This document shows positions 36,468 to 47,307 of a DNA stretch of 51,873 nt, one piece after another. The translations under genes and the position numbers were made by a program. Below the pieces are notes generated by a model that searched no databases, was not told where the DNA came from, and worked only from the letters and a program-made list of their open reading frames with translations. How positions within the stretch are numbered: position 1 is the stretch's first letter; every line of letters begins with the position of its first letter. Source of the stretch: Gammaproteobacteria bacterium (GTDB lineage Bacteria; Pseudomonadota; Gammaproteobacteria; SZUA-229). Location of the stretch: the NCBI GenBank assembly GCA_026195895.1, contig JAPHRO010000063.1, forward strand, positions 1-51,873, written 5' to 3'.

Positions 36468-36609
36468 AGAAACCAGTAAAAACAGGTGGTTGTTTATAAA
36501 TATTAAGAATTTAACATTAATAATTAAAGGTCATTTCGTCTGAATCTGAAAGACCCTGCACTGCCGAACTATGTGACTTCAGGGGCGTCTCGAAATAACA
36601 GGCTGTATA

Positions 36610-36618
36610 TGTTAGAAT
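36610..36618 (+). promoter_or_regulatory. Candidate extended -10 promoter of the DegT-family gene
   Basis: TGTTAGAAT fits an extended -10 (TGnTATAAT with one change). TCGAAA, 17 bases upstream, is a partial -35. It lies 34 bases before the ATG at 36652. Confidence 0.45.
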
Positions 36619-36651
36619 ACGGGGCATTTTAAATAAACACCTGGCTAAAGA

Positions 36652-37932
36652 ATGAAATTCACCAAGAGTTTTGATGCACCAAACCCCATCCCTGCCAAAG
36701 GTATCAGCAATGCTGTTAGCCTGATGAAAAATGGCATGCTTTACCGTTATGGACATATTGATAGTGATATCAATTTCGACGGTGATAACTCTCCCCACGC
36801 TAATGAAAGTGAAGTGTCCAAGCTGGAACTGGCTTTTAGCGATTATACCGGGCATAAATATGTCATTGCCGTCAATTCATGTGGCAGCGCCATGTTTATT
36901 GCACTTAAGGCCATGGGCGTACAGCCCAACGACAAAGTCTTCACCAATGCATTTACCTTTACGGCTGTACCCAGCAGTATTGTGCATGCTAATGCAATCC
37001 CCGTATACGTCGAATGCAACGATCAATACGTGATTGATATTGAACATTTTGAAGAACAGATCAAACAGAATCCAGACGTCAAATATTTTATTTTGTCGCA
37101 TATGCGCGGCCATGTCGCCGAGCTGGATAAAATCCAGGCGCTGTGTGACAGGCACGAAATACGACTGATTGAAGACTGCGCCCACGGTTTGGGTAAACGC
37201 TGGAATCCGGATGATTCGGATCACGATAACTTTGTCGGTCATCATTGTGAAATTGCCTGCTATAGCGCACAAAGCCACAAAATGCTGAATTCAGGTGAAG
37301 GTGGTTTTATTGCAACCAACGATGAACAACTGGCTGCTTATTGCATCCTGGCGGCAGGTTCCTATGAAGAACTCTATAAAAAACATCTGTCACGCCCTAT
37401 GGATGACAGCTTGTTTGAGAACATCAAATTTGAGGTACCCAACTTCAGCTTGCGCATGAACAACCTGACTGCTGCAATTCTGCGACCTCAAATTGATTTA
37501 ATAGATGAGCGAATTGCATCTTACAAAGAAAAACATGATCGACTCATTACTATTTTATCGGACATTGACTGCATCAATATACCCGAACCTGTCGATGCAG
37601 CAGAACACGTAGGTGACAGCTTGCAGTTTAATCTTGTTGATTTTGACAGGCCCCATGTAGACGACTTTGTAAAACGCTGTGCTGGCAAAGGCGTAAAAAT
37701 ACAGATATTTGGTACTGATGATAATGCGCGTGATTTCCGTAACTGGAAATACTCATTTGATGAAATCCCTGATCTGAACAATACGGCAGATATTATTTCC
37801 TGCGCCTGTGATTTAAGATTACCGATGACTTTTACTATGGACGATATAGAGTTACTGGGCGCCATCATCAAGGAAGTAATTGACGAAATGATTAATCAGG
37901 AACCTTCATTGCTCAGAGTTTCTTCGAAATAA
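36652..37932 (+). CDS. DegT/DnrJ/EryC1/StrS-family PLP aminotransferase
   Basis: 426 residues, fold type I. The PLP lysine is Lys210 in SAQSHKMLNSGEGGF, Asp175 in RLIEDCAHGLG binds the pyridine nitrogen, and VNSCGSAMFIALKAMGV gives the phosphate-binding region. Family members make amino-sugars (perosamine, kanosamine) from NDP-ketosugars, using Glu or Gln as donor. No sugar epimerase or glycosyltransferase genes are nearby, so the pathway is unclear. It has its own promoter and terminator. Confidence 0.9.
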   Translation: MKFTKSFDAPNPIPAKGISNAVSLMKNGMLYRYGHIDSDINFDGDNSPHANESEVSKLELAFSDYTGHKYVIAVNSCGSAMFIALKAMGVQPNDKVFTNAFTFTAVPSSIVHANAIPVYVECNDQYVIDIEHFEEQIKQNPDVKYFILSHMRGHVAELDKIQALCDRHEIRLIEDCAHGLGKRWNPDDSDHDNFVGHHCEIACYSAQSHKMLNSGEGGFIATNDEQLAAYCILAAGSYEELYKKHLSRPMDDSLFENIKFEVPNFSLRMNNLTAAILRPQIDLIDERIASYKEKHDRLITILSDIDCINIPEPVDAAEHVGDSLQFNLVDFDRPHVDDFVKRCAGKGVKIQIFGTDDNARDFRNWKYSFDEIPDLNNTADIISCACDLRLPMTFTMDDIELLGAIIKEVIDEMINQEPSLLRVSSK

Positions 37933-37945
37933 GCACTACTTTAAT

Positions 37946-37977
37946 AAAAACAACGGGCGTATATACCCGTTGTTTTT
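37946..37977 (+). terminator. Intrinsic terminator of the DegT-family gene
   Basis: AAAAACAACGGG and CCCGTTGTTTTT form a 12-bp stem with an 8-base loop, followed by ATTTTATATTTG. Confidence 0.85.
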
Positions 37978-38085
37978 ATTTTATATTTGCACGAGAAAAT
38001 AACTCGATACGATAGTGATTCAATCGGTCAACGTAACACAATCAGTAAAGGTAGCTGGCATCCCGTAAATATTAATTGAAGATTG

Positions 38086-38295
38086 TTATCCTGAATCTTT
38101 TTTTAGCATTTTTTCCTGTTGCTTTTGTTGCAATAGTTTATGGTGATGAGATCCCTCTCTTAGTAGTTTGACTCCACAGGCAGGACACCGTTCTTCCTGG
38201 CACGGCACGCCATCACGATGCAATGTCTTTTCACCACATTTGGAACATACGCAACAACCTCCATCACCCATTTCATGCCTGCGCTTTATCGTCAT
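38086..38295 (-). CDS. Small Cys-rich zinc-ribbon-like protein
   Basis: 69 residues. CCVCSKCGEKTLHRDG (14-29) and CQEERCPACG (32-41) form a rubredoxin-like pair of Cys knuckles, and HHH follows at 50-52. A Lys/Gln-rich helix ends the protein. GGAGA precedes ATG 38295; an inner ATG 24 bases on (MGDGG) is possible. It lies 62 bases downstream of the EncFtn-like gene on the same strand, so a shared iron or metal role is plausible. I do not recognise a named family. Confidence 0.75.
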   Translation of the reverse strand: MTIKRRHEMGDGGCCVCSKCGEKTLHRDGVPCQEERCPACGVKLLREGSHHHKLLQQKQQEKMLKKDSG

Positions 38296-38357
38296 GGCTT
38301 ATTCTCCGGGTGTTTAGGCTAGTGCATCACATCGCTTATTGTCCTGTCGGATGCTGA

Positions 38358-38645
38358 CTAATCATGCGCTATTGGCTTTTCCGTAAACAGATAATCTTTT
38401 AGCTCTTTATCCATAGTCGGATCTTTTCTTCGTATCCATTCTAAAACCATAGAAGCATGTTCTTTTTCTTCATCTCGATTATGGGCAAGTATTGCTCTTA
38501 GTTCATCATCTTTGCATGCATCAACTCTCTGGTTATACCAGTCAACAGCTTCTAACTCTTCCATTAATGAAATTATCGCTCGATGCATGTCCCGTGTTTC
38601 GTCAGTGAGTTCTTCAATAGGCTCATGGTAACCTTCATTTGACAT
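38358..38645 (-). CDS. Encapsulated-ferritin (EncFtn) homologue lacking a cargo-loading tail
   Basis: 95 residues, nearly the EncFtn core in full: HRAIISLMEELEAVDWYNQR then AILAHNRDEEKEHASMVLEW. By comparison with the Rhodospirillum rubrum protein, Glu30, Glu60 and His63 should form the intersubunit ferroxidase site. EncFtn proteins normally carry a C-terminal peptide that docks them inside an encapsulin shell; this one ends at YLFTEKPIAHD, just after the second helix. No encapsulin gene is in the window. AGGAGA precedes the ATG. Iron oxidation is likely from family knowledge, but storage must work differently, or the shell gene lies elsewhere. Confidence 0.9.
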   Translation of the reverse strand: MSNEGYHEPIEELTDETRDMHRAIISLMEELEAVDWYNQRVDACKDDELRAILAHNRDEEKEHASMVLEWIRRKDPTMDKELKDYLFTEKPIAHD

Positions 38646-38735
38646 CTTTATTCTCCTGTTTGCGTGTTATTTAACCGCTACTGATTTTCTATGTCCAAAT
38701 ATACAACTGCAGGATATTAAAGTCATTAACAAGTA

Positions 38736-40370
38736 TCAAGCCTGATAGCGATTTAGCAATTGCGTGAGTCTATTCGATAATTGACTGAGTCCATCCCCGG
38801 TATTTTTCATCTGCCCCATAGAATCACTGGTCTGATCTGCGACATCGCGGATGGTGATTACATTTCTATTAATTTCTTCGGCAACAGCGCTTTGTTCTTC
38901 AATTGAGCTGGCTATCTGGATGCTCATATCAGTAATCTGCGATACTGCTGCGGCGATACTTTCTAACGACACGCCTGCCTGTGCCGCCTGTTGAACACTA
39001 TCGTCAGCCTGAGTACGCCCGGCATTCATGACATCGACGGCATTGAAAGCGGCCTGTTGAAGATTTTCAATCATCGTCTGGATTTCCTGGGTGGCATCCT
39101 GGGTACGCTGAGCCAGAGTACGCACCTCATCAGCAACAACAGCAAAGCCACGCCCCTGCTCACCCGCACGGGCAGCCTCGATAGCCGCATTTAACGCCAG
39201 TAAATTAGTCTGTTCGGCAATACCCCGTATAACATCTAACACATTGCTAATATTTTTAGCATCATCTTCCAGATTTTTAATAACAGTTGAGGCTTTCTCA
39301 ACTTCCGAAGCTAGACGATTAATCGAGTTAATAGTTGAATTCACCACCTGTTTGCCATTGATACTTTCTGTATTGGCCTGTTGTGCCGCGTTTGCAGCAA
39401 GCGATGTATTCTGTGCAACTTCCTGCACCGTAGCCGTCATTTCATGCATTGCCGTAGCGGCCTGTTCAGTCTGCTGTTTCTGGTTATGCATGCCATAACT
39501 GGTTTTTTCTGTAATAGCTGATAGCGTGATGGATGAATCATCAACACTTGATGCAACGCTTTTAACATCATTCATAAAGCCTTGCAGGCTGGCTAACATA
39601 TCGTTAAATGATGCCGCCATGGAGCCAATTTCATCTTTTTGATTAATATCGACTCGATGAGTGAGGTTGCCATTTTTCTGCACATCCGTCATTACCAGGT
39701 GAAGTTTTTTTAGTGGGCTATTAATATTGCTTACAATGGTCAGGGACAATAGAATTAATACTAATGCACCCAGGCCAATGTAAATGGCCTGCTCCCCAAG
39801 TTTAGTAAAAAAAGTTTTATTAATATCATCAATATAAATACCAGAACCAATCACCCAGCCCCATGGCTGATAGCCTTTAACGAAAGATATTTTTTTAAGC
39901 GGTTCTGATGCGCCGGGTTTTGGCCACATGTAGTGGACATAACCCTCGCCCTGTTGTTTAACAGTATCGACAAAAGCAACGAATAATTTTTTTCCATTAG
40001 GGTCTTTGATGCCAGAGATATCTTTTCCATCAAGTTCTGGCTTATAAGGGTGCATCACCATGTTGGGATACATATCATTGATCCAGAAATATTCTTTTTC
40101 TTCATATCTAAGTAGTTTGATTGCCGCAATGGCCAGGCTCTTCGCTTCTTCCTCAGACAGTTCATTATTGTCTGTCTTACGATCATAAAACTCGACCAGG
40201 CTATAGGCGACCTCAACCAGATTACGGGTTTTTATTTTTTTATCTTCAAGAAGGCTGTGTTTAAGCTCAAATAAGCCACTACCTGCGACAATAACCATAC
40301 AGATCAGGGCAATGGAAATAATCACCCATAGTTTTTTAACTACACTAAGCCGACCAATAATTTTATTCAC
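38736..40370 (-). CDS. Methyl-accepting chemotaxis protein with Cache sensor
   Basis: 544 residues from GTG 40370 (GGAGA lies 7 bases upstream; the in-frame ATG 60 bases further up lacks one). TM1 ~15-32, a periplasmic single-Cache domain ~35-185 with [23 protein letters not shown] and [12 protein letters not shown]2 ~190-215, HAMP, then the signalling hairpin with [27 protein letters not shown]. Binds CheA/CheW through the hairpin tip. The ligand is not readable; this Cache type often binds small organic acids. No che genes are in the window. Confidence 0.95.
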   Translation of the reverse strand: MNKIIGRLSVVKKLWVIISIALICMVIVAGSGLFELKHSLLEDKKIKTRNLVEVAYSLVEFYDRKTDNNELSEEEAKSLAIAAIKLLRYEEKEYFWINDMYPNMVMHPYKPELDGKDISGIKDPNGKKLFVAFVDTVKQQGEGYVHYMWPKPGASEPLKKISFVKGYQPWGWVIGSGIYIDDINKTFFTKLGEQAIYIGLGALVLILLSLTIVSNINSPLKKLHLVMTDVQKNGNLTHRVDINQKDEIGSMAASFNDMLASLQGFMNDVKSVASSVDDSSITLSAITEKTSYGMHNQKQQTEQAATAMHEMTATVQEVAQNTSLAANAAQQANTESINGKQVVNSTINSINRLASEVEKASTVIKNLEDDAKNISNVLDVIRGIAEQTNLLALNAAIEAARAGEQGRGFAVVADEVRTLAQRTQDATQEIQTMIENLQQAAFNAVDVMNAGRTQADDSVQQAAQAGVSLESIAAAVSQITDMSIQIASSIEEQSAVAEEINRNVITIRDVADQTSDSMGQMKNTGDGLSQLSNRLTQLLNRYQA

Positions 40371-40693
40371 GTTTGTCTCCGTTACACTTTGTGCAGACAA
40401 GAAAAAGGACTGCATGGGTAGTCCACACAAGTTTAATAAGTATAGAAGAGCGTTACCCCAAAGTAACTGATACGATGGTAGAAGATGATAAAAATATCGT
40501 AATATTTTTGAACTAAACCAGGTCGCTATTTTGACTTATAGCAAATTTAGCTCATGATAGACAGTGGCAATTAATGGAAAACATCTTTAGTCTTACAGGA
40601 CATGCAGGTACTAACAGTCAATACTCTCTGATCAGAATATTTTTCACGCCGGTGATTAATTAGAAATTCAGATACTGGGCGGGTTGAAAAACT
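40371..40693. other. Intergenic region between rarA and the chemoreceptor gene
   Basis: No gene is supported. It contains an AT-rich inverted repeat, AAAAATAT-CGTA-ATATTTTT at 40490-40509, and GTTAC-CCCAAA-GTAAC at 40462-40477. I looked for a sigma28 flagellar/chemotaxis promoter (TAAA-N15-GCCGATAA) on the minus strand and found none. Confidence 0.5.
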
Positions 40694-42010
40694 TTATTTT
40701 TTATTTAATTGCCGCAGGCGTTGCAGCTTCTCCTGGATTTTTATCTCCAGCCCTCTATCCACTGGTTGGTAGTATATCTTCTCGCCCATATCTTCCGGAA
40801 AATAGGTTTCACCTGCGGCATAGGCATTTTGTTCATCATGGGCATAACGATAATTGTCTCCATGACCCAGATTTTTCATGAGTGCAGTTGGTGCATTCCG
40901 AATATGCATCGGCACTTCAGCAGAGCCGGTTTGTTTTGCATCTTGCATGGCTGTCCTGAAAGCCATATACGCCGCATTACTTTTGGGCGCACATGCCAGA
41001 TAGATGACCGCTTGCCCTATAGCCAACTCGCCTTCAGGACTACCCACCCTTTCGTAGGTTTCCCACGCATTAAGTGCCAACTGCAGGCCTCTGGGATCTG
41101 CATTACCAATATCTTCCGATGCAATACGCACCACACGGCGCGCAATGTAAACCGGATCACATCCGCCATCGATCATACGACACATCCAGTACAGCGCGGC
41201 GTCAGGATTACTGCCTCTTACCGATTTATGTAGTGCAGATATCTGATCGTAAAAATAATCACCGCCTTTATCAAATCGTCGTAATGTTTGCGCCGTTACA
41301 TTCTCGATAATATCTTTGGTAACTATCAGCTCTCCATCAACATCCTCAGCCAGTTCAGTCGCTATTTCTAAAAAATTGAGCGCTCGTCTGGCATCCCCAT
41401 CAGCAACCCGCGCAATCATTGCCACCAGTTCCGGCGCTATGCTGACACCTAAACTAGCCAGGCCATGTTCAGAATCTGTCAGCGCCTGAGTTAGCATCAG
41501 CACAATATCTTCGGCATCAATGCTTTTGAGCACGTAGGTTTTGCAACGTGACAGCAATGCATTATTCAATTCAAAAGAAGGGTTTTCTGTGGTTGCACCG
41601 ATAAAATAAATCGTACCGTCTTCGATAAATGGTAAAAAGGCATCCTGTTGTGATTTATTGAAACGATGGACTTCATCCACAAATAAAATAGTCGGTTTGC
41701 TATAGATTTCGTAAAATTGTCTGGCCTTATCTATGGCAGCGCGGATATCTTTGACACCGGATAAAACAGCAGAAAGACTTAAGAACTGAGCCTGAGAATA
41801 ATTTGCAATTAACCTTGCCAGGGTTGTTTTTCCGGTGCCCGGCGGCCCCCAGAAAATCATTGAATGCAACTTGCCGTTTTGTATTGCCCGCGTTAACGGC
41901 TTGTTTTCACCCAGTATATGTTTCTGACCAAGATAGTTTTCCAGCTTCGCCGGACGCATTCGATCTGCAAGCGGTCTGTATTGAGGATCAAAATTATTAT
42001 CATCTATCAT
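40694..42010 (-). CDS. rarA: Replication-associated recombination protein RarA (MgsA)
   Basis: AAA+ ATPase of the clamp-loader-like family acting at stalled forks. Walker A GPPGTGKTTLA, Walker B LFVDEVHRFNK, sensor GATTENPSFELN, and the C-terminal tetramerisation region DALYWMCRMIDGGCDP. 438 residues. It begins 23 bases after lolA; ftsK-lolA-rarA is a conserved order. Confidence 0.96.
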   Translation of the reverse strand: MIDDNNFDPQYRPLADRMRPAKLENYLGQKHILGENKPLTRAIQNGKLHSMIFWGPPGTGKTTLARLIANYSQAQFLSLSAVLSGVKDIRAAIDKARQFYEIYSKPTILFVDEVHRFNKSQQDAFLPFIEDGTIYFIGATTENPSFELNNALLSRCKTYVLKSIDAEDIVLMLTQALTDSEHGLASLGVSIAPELVAMIARVADGDARRALNFLEIATELAEDVDGELIVTKDIIENVTAQTLRRFDKGGDYFYDQISALHKSVRGSNPDAALYWMCRMIDGGCDPVYIARRVVRIASEDIGNADPRGLQLALNAWETYERVGSPEGELAIGQAVIYLACAPKSNAAYMAFRTAMQDAKQTGSAEVPMHIRNAPTALMKNLGHGDNYRYAHDEQNAYAAGETYFPEDMGEKIYYQPVDRGLEIKIQEKLQRLRQLNKK

Positions 42011-42033
42011 TGAAATATGATTATTGATTATGT

Positions 42034-42660
42034 TTAATAATCACCAACCACATCTGTTCCCGGTGGCGGTATAAATATGAATAAACTATCATCCAGTTGA
42101 TCATTTATTTTAAGATGTTCAAATTCGATAGTCGTACGTTGTTCGAAATTATCGACAAATTGCATGACACGCAATTCATTGTTCGACATACCTATTTCAA
42201 TTTCCTTAAAATCATTTTCAGTGTTTTTGGGTATCAGCAAAACCCATTGCAAATTATCTTTCTCCCCCTGATCTGAAACTGCAAAATCCTCGTCTAATTT
42301 TTTATTTTGGTCCAGCAATATTATCGGGGCACCCGTTAGTACCTGGCTATATTTTTTGACTGATACCTGTTCGAGTTCCGAATCATAAATCCAGATTTTC
42401 TTACCATTGGATACAATTTTCTGTTCATAGGGAATCAGGTAATCCCAGATAAAGCGCCCCGGTCTTTTCAAAGTAAAATCACCAGCCGACTGTTGCAACA
42501 GAAAACCCTGTTGGTCTAACAGCTTTTGCTGAAACTTTGCCTGCATACTGGTTGTGTTTTTTAGAAAATTTTCTAGCTGAGCACGACCCTGGCCATTAGC
42601 CTGCGTTGTAAACGAGACAATAAACAAGCAAAGTGATAAGCATATTTTTATTAATTTCAT
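42034..42660 (-). CDS. lolA: Outer-membrane lipoprotein carrier LolA
   Basis: Periplasmic chaperone that carries lipoproteins from LolCDE to LolB. Signal peptide MKLIKICLSLCLFIVSFTTQA, then SMQAKFQQKLLD, LKRPGRFIWDYLIPYEQKIVSNGKKIWIYD and LEQVSVKKY, all typical. 208 residues. It lies between ftsK and rarA, 52 bases from ftsK. Confidence 0.95.
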   Translation of the reverse strand: MKLIKICLSLCLFIVSFTTQANGQGRAQLENFLKNTTSMQAKFQQKLLDQQGFLLQQSAGDFTLKRPGRFIWDYLIPYEQKIVSNGKKIWIYDSELEQVSVKKYSQVLTGAPIILLDQNKKLDEDFAVSDQGEKDNLQWVLLIPKNTENDFKEIEIGMSNNELRVMQFVDNFEQRTTIEFEHLKINDQLDDSLFIFIPPPGTDVVGDY

Positions 42661-42712
42661 CTAGTACTCTTTAAATTAATTGACCCTGCCGATTTTCAAA
42701 TGAGTAGCGGAG

Positions 42713-45043
42713 CTACAGTTCAGGCGGCGGTGGCGCGAGCACTTCGCGCTTACCATTGCTCTGCATCGGTGTAACCACACCGGCCGCTTCCATTTCTTCA
42801 ATCATGCGTGCGGCACGGTTGTAACCAATTTTCAGGCGTCTTTGCACATAGGAAATCGATGCCTTGCCTGTTTCGGTGACGATGGCTACGGCTTCATCAT
42901 ATAGTGCATCGGTTTCACCACTACTTTCCCCTGCCGGTTTTTCACCGGGTAAGACAATAGAATCGGCATTATTTTCAATAAGATTTTCAATATAATTGGG
43001 TTTACCCTGTGATTTCAAATGATCAACCACACTATGCACTTCATGGTCATCGACAAAAGCACCGTGCACGCGTTCTGGAATGCCTGAACCACCATGCAGA
43101 TAAAGCATGTCGCCATGGCCGAGTAATTGCTCTGCCCCCATCTGATCAAGAATGGTGCGTGAATCAACTTTTGAAGATACCTGGAAAGCAATACGACTCG
43201 GTATATTGGATTTGATTAATCCGGTAATGACATCCACCGATGGACGCTGTGTGGCCAATATTAGATGTATGCCCGACGCACGGGCTTTCTGGGCCAGTCG
43301 TGCGATCAGTTCTTCAATTTTCTTACCCACCACCATGATCAGGTCAGCGAACTCATCGACGATAACGACGACATAGGGCAATGGCTTCAATGTCGGCGCT
43401 ACCTGGTCTTCACCGAGGAATTCATCCGGCGTAAACAAAGGGTCGCTGATTGGCTCACCGGCTTCGATGGCTTCACTGACTTTTTTGTTATAACCGGTAA
43501 TGTTGCGCACGCCCAGCGCCGCCATGATTCGATAACGGTTCTCCATTTCACCCACCGCCCAGCGTAGAGCATTGGCCGCTTCAGCCATGTCAGTCACTAC
43601 CGGCGTTAGCAGGTGCGGAATATCATCATAGATATTCAATTCCAGCATTTTGGGATCGATTAGAATTAGGCGCACTGTCTCTGGTGTGCTTTTGTAGAGC
43701 AGGCTCATCAGCATCGAGTTAATCCCCACTGACTTACCGGAACCGGTGGTACCTGCCACCAGTAAGTGGGGCATTTTAGCCAGATCGGCCACCACCGGAT
43801 TACCGGATATGTCCTTACCCAGTGCAACGGTCAGGGGTGAATGGGATTTGTCATAGGCTTTCGACATGAGTATTTCACTCAGGGAAACAATCTCACGATG
43901 CTCATTGGGAATCTCCAGCCCAACCACGGTTTTACCCGGAATAACTTCCACCACTCGGACACTCACCACGGACAGCGAACGGGCCAGATCTTTTGAGAGT
44001 GCGGTAATTTTGCTCGCTTTAATGCCCGGTGCCGGCTGCAGTTCAAACCGCGTAATCACCGGCCCGGGATGTACAGCAACCACTTCGACTTCAATATTAA
44101 AATCCTTGAGTTTCAGTTCTACCAGGCGCGAGATCGCTTCCAGGGCTTCGGCGGACAGGCCCTTGTCAGATTTGATGGCTTCGTCCAGCAGGCGCAGTGG
44201 CGGTAGTTCTGAATCACCGGGCACATCGTCGAACAGGGCAATCTGTTTTTCCTTGTTGTGTCGATCACTAAGCTCGACTTTTTTGATGACCGGCTCAATG
44301 CGTACCGGCATTTTGCGCTGTTCTTTTTTCTTCTCGGCTTCTTTTATAATTTCGACGCGTTTTTGCTTGGCCTGTTCACCCTGTTTTAATTCCTGGCGAT
44401 ATTCAATAGATTGTTTAATGCGTGCCGCTAGCAGCTCATAAGCCTTGAGCAAGGCAGATCCAAGCATATCCATAACGCCCAGCCAGGATAAACCGGAAAA
44501 TACCGTGATGCCTGCCAGAAACACCGCTAGTAACAGTAGTGTCGAACCCAGCAGTCCCAGAACTGAAGCCAGATCATCTCCCAGCCAGCGCCCGAGTATG
44601 CCGCCGCCATCCAGTGGCATACTCGAGCCTGCCACAAAATGCAGACTGGCCAGAGCACAGCCTGTCGCCAGTGTCATAAAAAATCCCAGCCAGCGAATAC
44701 CGATAATTTTAAAATCAATTTCACCATCACCGGTGCGGCCGCGCAGGGCTAACCAGCCACTGTAGGCGATCATGACAGGGAGTAAAAAGGCCAAATAACC
44801 GAGTAGATAAAACAGCACATCGGCAAACCAGGCGCCGACAACCCCGGCTGCATTATGAATGACTTCCCGCGGCCCGGTATGGGACCAGCCTGGATCTTCG
44901 ATGCTATAGGTCACCAATGCGATAAATAGAAATAGCGCAATGGCCAAAAGCACAAACAACGCTGCTTCCCTCAGCCCACGACTAATATGGATGGTTAGAC
45001 CTGACAAATTGCTGGATTCTTTCGTTCGGCGAGCCTGAGCCAC
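42713..45043 (-). CDS. ftsK: DNA translocase FtsK
   Basis: Division-site DNA pump for chromosome dimer resolution. Four to five N-terminal TM helices (to ~200), a short Lys/Glu-rich linker (~220-290), then the motor with Walker [13 protein letters not shown] and Walker [15 protein letters not shown]-type IVDEFADLI, and the C-terminal gamma winged helix ([24 protein letters not shown]) that reads KOPS. 776 residues, so the linker is short compared with E. coli FtsK (1329 residues). Confidence 0.97.
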   Translation of the reverse strand: MAQARRTKESSNLSGLTIHISRGLREAALFVLLAIALFLFIALVTYSIEDPGWSHTGPREVIHNAAGVVGAWFADVLFYLLGYLAFLLPVMIAYSGWLALRGRTGDGEIDFKIIGIRWLGFFMTLATGCALASLHFVAGSSMPLDGGGILGRWLGDDLASVLGLLGSTLLLLAVFLAGITVFSGLSWLGVMDMLGSALLKAYELLAARIKQSIEYRQELKQGEQAKQKRVEIIKEAEKKKEQRKMPVRIEPVIKKVELSDRHNKEKQIALFDDVPGDSELPPLRLLDEAIKSDKGLSAEALEAISRLVELKLKDFNIEVEVVAVHPGPVITRFELQPAPGIKASKITALSKDLARSLSVVSVRVVEVIPGKTVVGLEIPNEHREIVSLSEILMSKAYDKSHSPLTVALGKDISGNPVVADLAKMPHLLVAGTTGSGKSVGINSMLMSLLYKSTPETVRLILIDPKMLELNIYDDIPHLLTPVVTDMAEAANALRWAVGEMENRYRIMAALGVRNITGYNKKVSEAIEAGEPISDPLFTPDEFLGEDQVAPTLKPLPYVVVIVDEFADLIMVVGKKIEELIARLAQKARASGIHLILATQRPSVDVITGLIKSNIPSRIAFQVSSKVDSRTILDQMGAEQLLGHGDMLYLHGGSGIPERVHGAFVDDHEVHSVVDHLKSQGKPNYIENLIENNADSIVLPGEKPAGESSGETDALYDEAVAIVTETGKASISYVQRRLKIGYNRAARMIEEMEAAGVVTPMQSNGKREVLAPPPPEL

Positions 45044-45071
45044 GCGTTAACCCCTGTGATATGCACATTTT

Positions 45072-45090
45072 TATAATTCGGCGAATTATA
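45072..45090 (-). promoter_or_regulatory. Candidate ftsK promoter -10 within a palindrome
   Basis: TATAATTC-GGC-GAATTATA is a perfect inverted repeat in the 53-base ald-ftsK gap. On the minus strand it presents TATAAT at 45090-45085, a consensus -10, but no good -35 precedes it. The palindrome could also be an operator. Confidence 0.4.
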
Positions 45091-45096
45091 CCCCAT

Positions 45097-46170
45097 TCAG
45101 CCAGCTTTCAGTGTCTGCTCGATAAGAGGATTATCAATTTTGCCATTGCGGATATTAATTCCCTGCCGCAGATCTTCATCTTGCGCCCATCCCGATTCGC
45201 ACAATCGATGCACATAGGGGGTTATCGCGGCCGACAGGGCCTGGGAAGCAGTTCTGGGCACCGCCCCCGGCATATTGGTAACGCCAAAATGCAGTACATC
45301 GTGCAATCGATACGTTGGATTCTGGTAATCGGTGGCCCGCATGGTTTCAATACAGCCCCCCTGATCTATGGAGATATCAATAATGACACTAGCAGAAGGC
45401 ATAGTTTTAACCATGGCCTCGGTGACCACTCGCGGGGCATGTAAACCGGGCAGCAGCACCGCCCCTACCACCAGATCGGCGGTTGCAACAGCGTCGGCAA
45501 TAGCATCCGCAGCCGAAAATCTGCCCGTTATATTTGCGGCTGACCGGCTTAATGCATCAATACGCGGCTGATTTTTATCAAACACCGTCACTTCTGCACC
45601 CATACAACCGGCCAGACTGGCTGCTGCGCCACCGGCATGTCCGCCACCTAATATGACAACATGGCCTTTATCCGTCTGATCCAGGCCACCCAGTAATACA
45701 CCTCGCCCCCCCTGCGGCTGGTGCAACAGATGCGTACCAATCTGAATGGATAGACGGCCGGCTATTTCACTCATCGGCGTCAGCAGTGGCAGTCTCCCCT
45801 GCTCATCTGTAACGGTTTCAAAAGCGACTGCCGTCAGGCCTATCTCACAGAGTTTCCGGGTTAAGGTCGGATTAGCCGCCAGATGCAGGAAGCAAAACAA
45901 TAGATGATCTTTAGTCAATAAAACCAGTTCACTCGCCACCGGTTCTTTAACTTTAACGATGAGTTCTGCTGTGCCATACAAGGCTTCGGCACTATCAAGG
46001 AGCTGCACACCACAGCGTTCAAAATCGGCATCTAAATAACCGCTCAGCAAGCCGGCCCCGGATTGCAGATATACTTCATGGCCTTTATCGATCAGTGATT
46101 CACAGGAATCGGGTGTCAGTCCGACGCGCCCTTCCAGAGTCTTTATTTCAGTTGGAATACCAATTTTCAT
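45097..46170 (-). CDS. ald: Alanine dehydrogenase
   Basis: NAD-dependent interconversion of alanine and pyruvate plus ammonia. It begins MKIGIPTEIKTLEGRVGLTP, with Lys in IVKVKEP, the HLAANP substrate segment, the Rossmann motif GGGHAGGAAASLAGCMGAEVTVFD and IDISIDQGGCIET. 357 residues. It lies upstream of ftsK on the same strand and is divergent from trxB. No lrp-type regulator gene is beside it. Confidence 0.95.
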   Translation of the reverse strand: MKIGIPTEIKTLEGRVGLTPDSCESLIDKGHEVYLQSGAGLLSGYLDADFERCGVQLLDSAEALYGTAELIVKVKEPVASELVLLTKDHLLFCFLHLAANPTLTRKLCEIGLTAVAFETVTDEQGRLPLLTPMSEIAGRLSIQIGTHLLHQPQGGRGVLLGGLDQTDKGHVVILGGGHAGGAAASLAGCMGAEVTVFDKNQPRIDALSRSAANITGRFSAADAIADAVATADLVVGAVLLPGLHAPRVVTEAMVKTMPSASVIIDISIDQGGCIETMRATDYQNPTYRLHDVLHFGVTNMPGAVPRTASQALSAAITPYVHRLCESGWAQDEDLRQGINIRNGKIDNPLIEQTLKAG

Positions 46171-46274
46171 AACTTGAAATTATCGTAATTATTCATAGTA
46201 ATAAGTGTAGACAAACATCTTACGAAACTATTACAAATGAATGGAAATTTTCATTTAAAGTTTTGTTAAGATAG

Positions 46275-47276
<1,002 letters not shown>

Positions 47277-47307
47277 AATGTAGGTTGGTGCTAAGCAATA
47301 CCTGCAG

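Noticed and set aside
36877-37278. 133-codon minus-strand frame inside the DegT-family gene
   Set aside because: It lies fully antisense to a gene with clear catalytic motifs and shows no signals of its own.
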